Below are positions 1 to 7,350 of a stretch of 48,365 nucleotides of DNA, piece by piece (position 1 is the stretch's first letter; each line of letters begins with the position of its first letter). Both the position numbers and the translations under genes were made by a program. Source of the DNA: Lachnospiraceae bacterium. Its GTDB lineage: Bacteria > Bacillota > Clostridia > Lachnospirales > Lachnospiraceae. The stretch is taken from assembly GCA_029054245.1 (NCBI GenBank), contig JAIDFQ010000035.1, positions 1 to 48,365 on the forward strand, given 5' to 3'. The notes beneath the pieces were generated by a model. It had not been told where the DNA came from, searched no databases, and saw only the letters and a list, made by a program, of their open reading frames with translations.

Positions 1-109
1 CCGGTGAGGAGTTATTTGGTTTTAGTAACAAAAACATGCCGTGTTTATGCGGCTTGTGGCGTTTCGCAAACGCCTAAATGGTATTAGTTATGAAGGAGGT
101 GCATAGTAA

Positions 110-286
110 ATGCCGAGAACGGGACGTCCAAAGTCCGATTCGCCTAAGCAGAGGTCATTAAGCCTTCGGGTTGACGATGCGGAGTATGAGAAGCTGAAAG
201 ACTATGCTGCCAAACATGACATGACCATAACGCAGGTGCTACAAAAGGGTGTTGAAATCCAATACTCAATGGAAGAAAGAAAGTAG
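110..286 (+). CDS. Small ribbon-helix-helix DNA-binding protein (58 aa)
   Basis: An ATG at 110 follows an AAGGAGGT ribosome binding site (93-100). The protein begins MPRTGRPKSDSPKQ and continues with an RSLSLRVDDAEYEKLKDYA strand-helix and an MTITQVLQKGVE helix. This is the layout of a CopG/Arc-type ribbon-helix-helix fold with a basic N-terminal tail. It ends 43 bases before the integrase and is probably co-transcribed with it. Small proteins of this type beside integrases often act as excisionase or repressor, but that role is inferred. It is too short to carry another domain. Confidence 0.7.
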   Translation: MPRTGRPKSDSPKQRSLSLRVDDAEYEKLKDYAAKHDMTITQVLQKGVEIQYSMEERK

Positions 287-328
287 CAGTACGAAATATC
301 TCTTTCCTTTTGCAAGAAAGGAGCAGAG

Positions 329-1564
329 ATGGCAAAAGCAAGAAAAGACCATAGAGGGAGGGCTTTACGGAAAGGGGAAATCCAACGCAAGGATAAGACA
401 TATATGTATACTTATACTGATCCTTATGGGAAAAGACGGTATATATATGCGAATGACTTAGTAGAGCTTAGGGAAAAAGAAAAGCGGCTGATGAAAGACC
501 AGCTTGACGGTCTGGATATATATGCGGCAGGGAACGCCGATTTGAATTTTGTTTTTGACAGGTATATTACAACCAAAACAGAGTTAAGGCGGACAACCTA
601 CACGAATTACACCTATATGTATGACCGATTTGTAAGGAATGAGTTCGGGAAACGGAAGATTGGAACGATAAAGTATTCAGATGTGTTGTATTTCTACTAT
701 CATCTGTTAAATGACAAAGGGATGCAGATTAACACCCTTGAAACAATCCATACCGTTCTGCACCCAACGTTTCAGCTTGCAGTGAGGGATGACATCATCA
801 GAAACAATCCGAGCGATGGAGTAATGGCTCAAATTAAGAAAAAGCCGGGGAAAAATCATGGTGTACGCCATGCCCTCACGCTGGATCAGCAGAGAGCCTT
901 TATGGACTACACAGCCAAAAGTCCGGTATATTGCCATTGGGCACCATTTTTTACAGTGTTATTAGGAACAGGGTGCAGGATTGGAGAAGTAATCGGATTA
1001 AGGTGGGAGGATATAGATTTTGCAAAAAGGATAATCAGTATAAACCATAGCGTTACATATTATCCCCGGCGAAATGATACTACAAAATGTGAGTTTGGAG
1101 TATCCCTACCGAAAACAGAAGCGGGTATCCGCACTATTCCAATGATGGACGCAGTATATGAAGCGTTCCAAGAGGAATACAGCGAGCAGAAAGAAGAAGG
1201 TTTCAATACTACGGTGGTTGACGGAATGACAGGATTTATTTTCAGTAACCGTTTTGGCAACCTTCATAATCCACAAGCTGTAAACAGGGCAATTAAGCGG
1301 ATATACGAATCGTACAATGCAGAGGAAGTGTTAAATGCTAAAAAAGAAAAAAGGCAGCCAGTCATAATACCTCACTTCTCATGCCACCATTTAAGGCATA
1401 CCTTTTGTACAAGGTTCTGCGAGAAGGAAACAAATGTGAAAGTGATACAGGCAATTATGGGACACGCCAATATTGAAACAACGATGGACATATATGCCGA
1501 AGTCACTGACATGAAGAAACAGGAAGCAATACAAAATTTATCACGCAATCTTGATGTATTTTAG
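329..1564 (+). CDS. int: Tyrosine site-specific recombinase / integrase (Tn916 type)
   Basis: This 411-residue protein should catalyse integration and excision of the element. The N-terminal ~70 residues (RGRALRKGEI, TYTDPYGKRRYIYA) resemble the arm-type DNA-binding domain of Tn916 Int. A SAM-like core-binding domain follows (~75-170). The catalytic domain (~180-405) has the first Arg in GTGCRIGEVIGLRW, the HxxR box in CHHLRHTF and the nucleophilic Tyr in ANIETTMDIYAEV. The start is fixed by AAGGAG a few bases before the ATG at 329. Length is normal for the family and no lesion is seen. The gene lies downstream of the ribbon-helix-helix gene and just before a truncated GmrSD-like gene. Confidence 0.93.
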   Translation: MAKARKDHRGRALRKGEIQRKDKTYMYTYTDPYGKRRYIYANDLVELREKEKRLMKDQLDGLDIYAAGNADLNFVFDRYITTKTELRRTTYTNYTYMYDRFVRNEFGKRKIGTIKYSDVLYFYYHLLNDKGMQINTLETIHTVLHPTFQLAVRDDIIRNNPSDGVMAQIKKKPGKNHGVRHALTLDQQRAFMDYTAKSPVYCHWAPFFTVLLGTGCRIGEVIGLRWEDIDFAKRIISINHSVTYYPRRNDTTKCEFGVSLPKTEAGIRTIPMMDAVYEAFQEEYSEQKEEGFNTTVVDGMTGFIFSNRFGNLHNPQAVNRAIKRIYESYNAEEVLNAKKEKRQPVIIPHFSCHHLRHTFCTRFCEKETNVKVIQAIMGHANIETTMDIYAEVTDMKKQEAIQNLSRNLDVF

Positions 1565-1704
1565 GAAAGAGTCCGAAACGGATAAGTGAGTACAGCAAAT
1601 TGTGTGGTTTACAACAAATTTACATCAAATTTGAAATTTTACTGGTAGAATAACACATCATAATGAAGTGTTGAATTGTTAGAGAAAAGCGGAGATAAGC
1701 GGTT
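1565..1704. other. Integrase-distal junction, probable attachment region
   Basis: This non-coding stretch lies between the integrase stop and the first codon of the truncated DUF1524 gene. It is AT-rich and has short repeated ACAAATTT/TCAAATTT words near 1615-1640. An element boundary should fall here, but without the other end the core site cannot be named. Confidence 0.35.
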
Positions 1705-2208
1705 ATGAAGAATAATGAAGTAACTCGATTGCCTTTCCCGACCAGAATGAACCGTAGATTCATCTCCGCGGATGGTTTTTACAGTTGGCGTGATCTTCGT
1801 TACTTCCTTTATGAATATGAGTATTCTTTGGCTACGAAGTATAAACTGGAGAAACTTTCATGGGCTTTGTTGACAAAGGTTGTTAAGGATCGCATCACTG
1901 TGGAGCACATTCTGCCGCAGACACCGACGAAGCTTTACTGGCGTAATAACTTTAGACAGTTTAACGACGCGGAGATTAAATCGTTATCGTCTTCCCTAGG
2001 CAATATGCTTCCGTTATTTCAAAGCATCAATTCGAGCCTGCAGAATGACAGCTTCGATGATAAGAAGGCTCGTGGATATGCGAATGGCTGCCATTGTGAA
2101 GTGGAAATCTTCAAAGAAGATAAGTGGGATGCAGAGCACATTTATAATCGCGGTATTAAACTGCTTCATTTTATGGAGACTCGCTGGGCTTTAAGTTCGA
2201 GAGCGTAG
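1705..2208 (+). pseudogene. GmrSD-like (DUF262/DUF1524) restriction protein, central fragment
   Basis: This reads as the DUF1524 nuclease part of a GmrSD/DUF262-family protein (type IV restriction of modified DNA). The diagnostic parts are FLYEYE, the HNH-like VEHILPQTP with the catalytic His, LGNMLPLFQSINSSLQNDSF, and a WDAEHIYNRGIKLL helix. The DUF262 N-terminal half (normally several hundred residues) is missing, and the gene begins 140 bases after the integrase. The frame breaks at TRW: restoring one G in the GGG run near 2186 would join ETRW to GFKFESVEQ and read straight into the ORF at 2214. The gene is therefore 5'-truncated and frameshifted. The shift could be a real mutation or a homopolymer error. 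Confidence 0.75.
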
Positions 2209-2213
2209 AGCAG

Positions 2214-2801
2214 ATGGACGAGCTGCTACATATCGGGTTTGTAAATGATGGCAGAGAGATTCCGGATGAGATAACAGAGGAGAACATTACTGCTGTTGCT
2301 GTTTCTTCTGAGAAGGCAAATGGAAATCGATCTGCATACTTGGCTGCTCTCAATATGAGTTTTGCAAATATAAAGGATGCTGCAGGAGAAATTCACATCG
2401 CACCGGATAGCTGTACCAGGAAGTATGTACGTTTTACATCAGACGCAATGAGTAAGATCCTCCCTGATGCACCTGAAGCCGCAAGTGGCTGGGGAACAAG
2501 GAACCATTACTTTTATGAAATCATTAATAACGCAGGCAAAGCTGTGTATATGCAGTTGGCGCTTAGTGCGAAGAATATTCCTGATGATTTAAAGGAGATA
2601 TGCGAGAAGATTAATGAGCACTTCCCATCGAAGCAACAGAAGGTTAATTGGCAGTGGCGGTGCCCGTTTATTACAAGTCATGTGAGTATTCGTGAAGATA
2701 TGAGCGATGAGGATATTATTCAGATTTTAAGTGACCAGTACGCACAGCTTCAGGAATTTGAAAAGAAGCTGGTTGAAGCAATGAATGAGGAGGAGCAATG
2801 A
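2214..2801 (+). pseudogene. C-terminal part of the frameshifted GmrSD-like protein
   Basis: This 195-residue ORF is in the frame that continues the DUF1524 fragment after a single-base shift, with the codons for GFKFESVEQ lying upstream of its ATG. It contains an AAGEIHIAPDSCTRKYVRF strand region and GWGTRNHYFYEI...VNWQWRCPFITSHV. This is a mixed alpha/beta C-terminal module as found after DUF1524 in some family members; I do not recognise its precise function. It could be translated alone from the ATG at 2214, but no good ribosome binding site is seen. Its stop overlaps the start of the next gene (ATGATGA), so the group was one operon. Confidence 0.6.
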
Positions 2802-2998
2802 TGAGCTGGGAAGAAATGTATACTTGTTCGGCCACTTGCCCATGCGGGAAAGGTAAGATTACGCAGACCAGTTATGGTGATGACTGGAATCGGTATAAAG
2901 ATGGTCCGGTAGTAATAGAATGCGAAGAGTGTTCTAAGAAGTATAAAGTTGAGGAAGTAACGTATCATGGGCTGCTCGCTTCCGGTCTGGCTGATTGA
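2798..2998 (+). CDS. Small zinc-ribbon-like protein (66 aa)
   Basis: The start overlaps the stop of the preceding ORF and follows GAGGAGG. Two Cys pairs, CPCG (near residue 15) and CEEC (near 43), with a further Cys at 10, suggest a zinc ribbon between two beta hairpins. Function is unknown. The C-terminus ends within the first codons of the overlapping ORF at 2967, which has no Cys. The two may be halves of one longer protein split by a frameshift near 2970-2995, or two coupled genes. Confidence 0.5.
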   Translation: MMSWEEMYTCSATCPCGKGKITQTSYGDDWNRYKDGPVVIECEECSKKYKVEEVTYHGLLASGLAD

Positions 2999-3290
2999 GA
3001 ACTTTACAGAAGACGAACTGCGTGGTGTGCTGACGCAGCTTAAAAAAACTACTTCAAGCGCCAAGTTGACAGGAATTGCAGCCGGAATTCGTGAGGCACA
3101 CAGGAAAGCTAAGAAGACAGTCCGTGTGGGTGAGATTACAAAAACGGTTGAGGCTGCCTTAGAGATGTATCCGGGGCATGTTGGTAACAAGCTTCAGCGT
3201 GAAGAGATTAGGAAGAAGGAATCTGATGGACGTGCGGCTTATATAAAGGAAAAGCGTAAGCATCAAACGGTCATTGAGTTAACGAGGTAA
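2967..3290 (+). CDS. Hypothetical helical protein (107 aa)
   Basis: The protein is lysine/arginine-rich and mostly helical (LRGVLTQLKK, AAGIREAHRKAKK, NKLQREEIRKKESDGRAAYIKEKRK). It overlaps the zinc-ribbon ORF by 32 bases in another frame, and there is no ribosome binding site before the ATG at 2967. It may therefore be the C-terminal continuation of that protein after a frameshift. It sits inside the restriction-like gene group. No known family was recognised. Confidence 0.4.
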   Translation: MGCSLPVWLIENFTEDELRGVLTQLKKTTSSAKLTGIAAGIREAHRKAKKTVRVGEITKTVEAALEMYPGHVGNKLQREEIRKKESDGRAAYIKEKRKHQTVIELTR

Positions 3291-3305
3291 GGCGGTTTAG
3301 ATTCT

Positions 3306-4373
3306 ATGAGCAATACATATATTACAAATATAGCAAAGCTGGTAGAACAACTATCTCGCTTTACATCATTTGTTCAACAAACGGACGGGCAAACAGGGTT
3401 TATCAGTTTTCGCGATAGCACAGGGTTCCTTGGGCGTGAGGAGGATTACAAATCACGTATTGCAGAAGAAGCCCGTAAAGAACTTAAGTTTAATAGTTGG
3501 AGCGAGTCATGGATCGGCACTGGAAAGATAGCTGAATGTGCAAGAGGGGCGATTAATAAATCTGGTAACCTTGTAAATAAGAATCAGCAAATTGATTTTA
3601 AGAACCGGCTTGATCCGAATAATGCAAAATACCGTCCAGAAGTTGAGAGGGCACTGTATGATATTTATCGAAACTCTCTATGCGATGAGGCCACAGCTTT
3701 TGCAAATGCCGTTGAAGTATTTGGCGCAAAATATGATACGATTGCGTTCCTATTCTTTATAAAAGATGATTCTCGTTTCCTTCCGATTAGCACAGGACAT
3801 TTTGATAAGGGTTTTGCTGCTCTGGAAATAGACTATACTACTTCGTTCAGGTGTGGCTGGGAGAATTACCTGGGATTCATCAAGATCATTAAAGAAATCC
3901 GTACTGTAATGGAAGATCTACTTCCAATGCAAGGAATGCCAAGATTGATAGATGCACACTCTTTTGTTTGGGTTATTCAGGAAGATAGATTTATAAACTG
4001 GGTACCTGATCCTGAGCGAAGTGTTCAAATCGAACAGACAGTAGAGGAATATATACAAGGTGTAATTTCTGGCTCAGGTGGTCGTAGAAGTGTTACTTCA
4101 AGTACATTCGTTCGGAGTGCTGAAGTCGTAAAAGAAACCAGAAGACGTGCGAACGGTATATGCCAGTTATGTAATCAGCCTGCGCCTTTTATAGATAAAA
4201 AAGGAAATCCTTATCTCGAAGTACACCACATAATCTGGCTGTCACGTGGTGGTGAAGATAACACCGGAAATACTGCTGCACTATGCCCGAATTGTCATAC
4301 ACGGATGTATGTATTGGATAAACCTGAGGACGTAGAGAAGTTAAAGAGTGTTATAGGGTGTAATAAAGGATAA
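3306..4373 (+). CDS. HNH endonuclease, McrA-like
   Basis: This 355-residue protein carries a C-terminal HNH nuclease domain: CQLC near residue 288, EVHHIIWLSRGGEDNTGN with the catalytic His pair and Asn, and a closing CPNCH that completes the structural zinc site. This is the McrA-type arrangement found in restriction of modified DNA. The N-terminal ~260 residues (KFNSWSESWIGTGKIAECARG..., FLFFIKDDSRFLPIS, a motif resembling substrate-recognition modules in such proteins) probably recognise DNA. It follows the broken GmrSD-like gene by 15 bases, so the patch is a modification-dependent restriction island. The gene appears intact. Substrate is not deducible. Confidence 0.75.
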   Translation: MSNTYITNIAKLVEQLSRFTSFVQQTDGQTGFISFRDSTGFLGREEDYKSRIAEEARKELKFNSWSESWIGTGKIAECARGAINKSGNLVNKNQQIDFKNRLDPNNAKYRPEVERALYDIYRNSLCDEATAFANAVEVFGAKYDTIAFLFFIKDDSRFLPISTGHFDKGFAALEIDYTTSFRCGWENYLGFIKIIKEIRTVMEDLLPMQGMPRLIDAHSFVWVIQEDRFINWVPDPERSVQIEQTVEEYIQGVISGSGGRRSVTSSTFVRSAEVVKETRRRANGICQLCNQPAPFIDKKGNPYLEVHHIIWLSRGGEDNTGNTAALCPNCHTRMYVLDKPEDVEKLKSVIGCNKG

Positions 4374-4743
4374 TGAGTAAATTTGTTTTGTCGGAGCCTT
4401 CGGACTACGACCAGTTTAGTAGGAGCCCTGACATTATAATGGTGTCTCGGGGCATGTGGAGACGGTTGTTCTTCTGTCACGCGCAAAATTGTAAAATTGC
4501 TGTGGAATATATTGGGGTGAATATGGAATAATTTATAAAGAAGAGATAGCTTATAGAAATTGATATTATAATTGATACGTTGACTGTTTAGTATGTTCTG
4601 AAACTGGCGATGAATGCGATACTGAATATCGTCTGGTATCCAGAACAATTACGAAACAGGATGCAAATGAATTAAAAGAACAAGGTTGGAAGTTCGACTG
4701 GAGTGTTCCTCATCAAAATGGGTACGAAGTATATGAACTGCTA

Positions 4744-5064
4744 TTGGAAAATGATGATGAAGTTCAGGGTATGATTGCACTGAAACATATCAGAGAGCAG
4801 TATTATACACATGTAGACATTGTAGAGGCAGCACCGGAAAATGTTGGAAGAAACGGAAAGTATAAAGGGGTAGGTGCGCATTTGTTTGCAATTGCATGTA
4901 AACTTAGTTGGGATGCAGGAAATGAAGGCTATGTGCAGTTTACTGCAAAGACCGATTTAGTATCGCACTACATGGAAGAATTGAGTGCCAAAATGATAGA
5001 TTGGCATACGTTATATTTTGACTCATATGGTGCCATTGCATTGATCAAAAAATATTTTAGGTAG
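4744..5064 (+). CDS. GNAT-like protein, 5' end uncertain or degraded
   Basis: The coding signal extends upstream of this TTG. The open frame starts at 4576 after a TGA and gives CLVCSETGDECDTEYRLVS...FDWSVPHQNGYEVYELLL, but it contains no ATG, GTG or TTG before 4744. The annotated start is therefore a minimum, and the gene may have lost its true start through mutation near 4570. The C-terminal half (GKYKGVGAHLFAIACKLSWD, GYVQFTAKTDLVSHYMEEL, FDSYGAIALIKKYF) has the pattern of a GNAT acyltransferase: a VGAHLF cofactor loop and an end strand. A small ORF follows one base after the stop. Confidence 0.55.
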   Translation: MENDDEVQGMIALKHIREQYYTHVDIVEAAPENVGRNGKYKGVGAHLFAIACKLSWDAGNEGYVQFTAKTDLVSHYMEELSAKMIDWHTLYFDSYGAIALIKKYFR

Positions 5065-5065
5065 G

Positions 5066-5263
5066 GTGAATGATGTGATAGTAGCAGAGAGGAAGCAAAA
5101 AACTATTATGGATAAGTTCTATAAATTTGGGGAGGAAATGCCAGATGGAAGATTAACAGCACCTTCTGACGGTAAGGTATATCGCTTAAGAGAAGCGATA
5201 CTGTTATCGAAACAGCTTGGAAGACCGTTGACGCAGGAAGAAATAAAACAATTCGAAGTGTAA
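5066..5263 (+). CDS. Small partner of the GNAT-like protein (65 aa)
   Basis: A GTG at 5066 lies directly after the TAG of the GNAT-like gene, so the two are translationally coupled; a second GTG at 5075 is also possible. The protein is charged and ends with LREAILLSKQLGRPLTQEEIKQFEV, which looks like a short helix-turn-helix-sized bundle. No family was recognised. A GNAT gene plus a tiny coupled gene in a defence-like patch recalls toxin-antitoxin pairs, but in known TacAT-type pairs the antitoxin comes first, so that idea is only a hypothesis. A terminator hairpin follows 24 bases later. Confidence 0.5.
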   Translation: MNDVIVAERKQKTIMDKFYKFGEEMPDGRLTAPSDGKVYRLREAILLSKQLGRPLTQEEIKQFEV

Positions 5264-5287
5264 CAAATAAATATAGGAACAAATAGG

Positions 5288-5327
5288 ATACCTCCTGAAC
5301 TTTATTATGAAAGCAGGAGGTATTTTG
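5288..5327 (+). terminator. Rho-independent terminator
   Basis: A perfect 10-bp inverted repeat (ATACCTCCTG at 5288-5297 and CAGGAGGTAT at 5314-5323) with a 16-base loop is followed by TTTTG. It closes the restriction/GNAT gene group. Confidence 0.7.
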
Positions 5328-5809
5328 AATAAAATGAAGTGAAGCATAGCGATTTATTGTAAATTAAGAAAAGACATTTGAACTTATAGATTTTTGTATA
5401 AGTGTTGATAAGAATAGTTAAATCGTAAGCGTCAAACCGCTGCGTTAATTATAACGTCAGACGGATAGTTTGAGGTTTACAATAAAACAGGGAAGAAGGA
5501 TAGTCCCTCTTCCCAAAATACAGTCTTTCTTTTATGATGTTAATTGCTGAAAAAACACATAAAGGAGAATTACTGTATGAATACCATTGTGGAGAAAGAT
5601 AGCTTAATACCAAGTACGATAAGAAGCAGATGAGGAAACGGAATACGGCAAAATACCGGCACAAAGGATATAAGGATGATCATGTGCGCTGTGCCTACGG
5701 GGACGCAGGAAAATAAAGAATTTACCCGTTTAGTGTACCGATAAAAAGGGAAAATGGCATTGTGAAAGAGAAATAGTGTGCCAACTTTTACTTGACTGAA
5801 ACACAAGAA
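5328..5809. other. Intergenic stretch with no convincing gene
   Basis: About 500 bases without a supportable gene. It holds a small hairpin at 5490-5514 (GGGAAGA/TCTTCCC). An ATG at 5577 after AAGGAG opens only an 18-codon frame. A shifted frame (near 5607-5710) reads 34 codons rich in Lys/Arg/Tyr, which may be the end of a decayed gene. No repeat or mobile-element signature was found. Confidence 0.4.
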
Positions 5810-5847
5810 TTGTAATCATTGACACTACAACAAGAGCGGGGTAAAAT
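5810..5847 (+). promoter_or_regulatory. rrf2 promoter with Rrf2-type operator box 1
   Basis: The box starts TTGTAATCATTGACACTACA (5810-5833 in full). Its core contains the -35 hexamer TTGACA (5819-5824), and TAAAAT (5842-5847) lies 17 bases downstream as -10. The box is nearly identical to the one at 6380, so the Rrf2 protein probably represses its own gene by covering the -35. Confidence 0.7.
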
Positions 5848-5871
5848 AAACCGGAAAGGTGGTAGATAAGT

Positions 5872-6315
5872 ATGCAGATTTCAAGTCGGTTTACACTGGC
5901 AGTTCACATCTTTGCCTGTATAGATACATTCGGGAGCGAATATAAAGTAACAAGTGATTTTCTTGCAGGAAGCACCAACGTGAATCCTGTCATTATCCGG
6001 AAGATTTTAGGTCAGCTGAAAGGTGCAGGTTTGATTGAAGTGGCACGGGGAACGGGAGGCGCTACCGTTACCAAACCATTAGATAAAATAACTTTTTTAG
6101 ACATATACAATGCTGTGGAATGTGTTGAAAATGGGGAATTGTTTCATTTTCATGAAAATCCAAGCACAAACTGCCCTGTGGGGAGAAATATTCATCATAT
6201 TTTAGATGATAAGCTATTTCGGGTACAGAGTGCATTGGAGAAAGAACTTGCTTCTATTACATTGGCAGACATAAAAAAGGATACAGAGAAATATCTGAGT
6301 GAAGAAAAAAGCTAG
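5872..6315 (+). CDS. Rrf2-family transcriptional regulator
   Basis: This 147-residue regulator has the Rrf2 winged helix-turn-helix at ~1-65 (MQISSRFTLAVHIFACID, VTSDFLAGSTNVNPVIIRKILGQLKGAGLIEVARGTGGATVTK) and a C-terminal helix (~125-140). Only one Cys (near position 102) lies in the region where Fe-S members carry three, so it is more like the YwnA/redox-type branch than IscR. The start has AAGGTGG nine bases upstream. The operator overlapping its own -35 recurs before the sirtuin-macrodomain operon, which makes it the likely repressor of both. A terminator separates the two units. Confidence 0.85.
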   Translation: MQISSRFTLAVHIFACIDTFGSEYKVTSDFLAGSTNVNPVIIRKILGQLKGAGLIEVARGTGGATVTKPLDKITFLDIYNAVECVENGELFHFHENPSTNCPVGRNIHHILDDKLFRVQSALEKELASITLADIKKDTEKYLSEEKS

Positions 6316-6323
6316 AATCGTTG

Positions 6324-6368
6324 AAAAATCAAGACATTATGGGGACTACTCCGATGCCTTGATTTTTT
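6324..6368 (+). terminator. Rho-independent terminator after the Rrf2 gene
   Basis: AAAAATCAAG (6324-6333) pairs with CTTGATTTTT (6358-6367), with a further GGAC/ACTCC-rich loop, and ends in a run of T. It separates the regulator from the sirtuin operon, so the latter needs its own promoter. Confidence 0.75.
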
Positions 6369-6379
6369 TAAAAATTAAG

Positions 6380-6448
6380 TTGTAACTATTGAAATTACAA
6401 CAAAGCCGTGTTATTGTATACCTGCAAGATGTAACTATGATTATTACG
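6380..6448 (+). promoter_or_regulatory. Sirtuin-macrodomain promoter with Rrf2-type boxes 2 and 3
   Basis: Box 2 (6380-6403) starts TTGTAACTATTGAAATTACA, a near-perfect palindrome with TTGTAA/TTACAA arms. It holds a -35 TTGAAA (6389-6394) with TATTGT (6412-6417) 17 bases on. Box 3 (6429-6448, ATGTAACTATGATTATTACG) lies just downstream of the -10. Together with the box at 5810 this gives three copies within 650 bases. Confidence 0.7.
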
Positions 6449-6488
6449 TCGATTCTATTAAACATTAAAAAACAAGGAGGATACTATC

Positions 6489-7340
6489 ATGACACAGATT
6501 GAAAAGGCAGCCGCATTGATAAAAGAGGCTGACGTCATACTGATCGGTGCGGGAGCTGGCGCTTCTACTGCCGCCGGACTTACTTATAATGGGAAGCGGT
6601 TTACAAGGAATTTCAGTGAGTTCATAGAAAAGTATGGTCCTATGCATATGACGGATATGTATGCGGCGGGTTTTTATCCATTTCCCACACAGGAGGCAAA
6701 ATGGGGCTACTGGTCAAAACACAGCATGATAAACCGTTTTCTTCCGCCTGCATTGCCCTTATACAAGCAGCTTTATGAAATCGTAAAAGAAAAAGAGTAT
6801 TTCATTCTGACAACGAATGTTGACCACCAATTCTGGAAAGCCGGATTCCAGACGGAACGCATCTTTGCAACACAGGGAGATTATGGTACTATTCAATGTG
6901 AAAAGGGATGTCACCCAAAGGTTTACAATGCAGAGAATCTGTTTCGGCAGATGGATCAGGCAAGACAGGACTGTCTAGTTCCTTCCATAATGGTACCAAA
7001 ATGCCCGGTCTGCGGCGGCAATATGGCAATGCACCTTCGCTGTGACCAGTATTTTGTGGAAGATGAAGACTGGCATGAAGCCGCCGGACATTATCACTGT
7101 TTTCTGAAAAAAATGGAACAGAAAACAGGCGTCTTGCTGGAACTTGGCGTTGGATTTAATACCCCGACAATTATTCGTTTCCCATTTGAAAAAATGGTTC
7201 GGGAAAACAGAAATTTGTCTTTAATCCGGCTGAATATGAATGAAGCTGTTGTTCCGGAAAGTTTTGGGAACAGGGCAATCGGCATTGGGGGCGATATGGC
7301 AAAGGTTATTTCTGATCTGAATAACCGGAGCAGTATTTGA
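6489..7340 (+). CDS. Class M sirtuin (SirTM), NAD+-dependent protein ADP-ribosyltransferase type
   Basis: This 283-residue Sir2-fold protein has the NAD-binding GAGAGAS (20-26), TTNVDHQF (108-115) with catalytic Asn110, and QGDY (129-132), where canonical deacetylases carry a His-containing motif. It has two Cys pairs for zinc (C137/C141 and C172/C175). This pattern matches the class M sirtuins, which in Staphylococcus and Streptococcus ADP-ribosylate a lipoylated GcvH-like carrier protein. The gene is followed ten bases later by a Zn-macrodomain hydrolase, the known partner. The usual GcvH-L and LplA2 genes are absent here. AAGGAGG precedes the ATG. Confidence 0.9.
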   Translation: MTQIEKAAALIKEADVILIGAGAGASTAAGLTYNGKRFTRNFSEFIEKYGPMHMTDMYAAGFYPFPTQEAKWGYWSKHSMINRFLPPALPLYKQLYEIVKEKEYFILTTNVDHQFWKAGFQTERIFATQGDYGTIQCEKGCHPKVYNAENLFRQMDQARQDCLVPSIMVPKCPVCGGNMAMHLRCDQYFVEDEDWHEAAGHYHCFLKKMEQKTGVLLELGVGFNTPTIIRFPFEKMVRENRNLSLIRLNMNEAVVPESFGNRAIGIGGDMAKVISDLNNRSSI

Positions 7341-7350
7341 GGAAAGGCTG

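Larger units (their letters stand above)
1..1564 (+). mobile_element. End of an integrative (probably conjugative) element
   Basis: A small ribbon-helix-helix gene and a Tn916-type tyrosine integrase lie at the extreme left of the window, and the gene just downstream of the integrase (DUF1524 remnant at 1705) lacks its 5' part. In Tn916-like elements the integrase sits at one end, so the body of the element should lie to the left, outside the window, with an attachment site between 1565 and about 1704. No transfer genes are visible here and the second boundary cannot be seen. A perfect inverted repeat lies at 58-74 (GGCGTTT-CGC-AAACGCC). Confidence 0.6.

Noticed and set aside
5577-5710. Short ORFs after an AAGGAG near 5577
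   Set aside because: Only 18 codons in frame, and the longer shifted frame has no start. Recorded as possible decay only.
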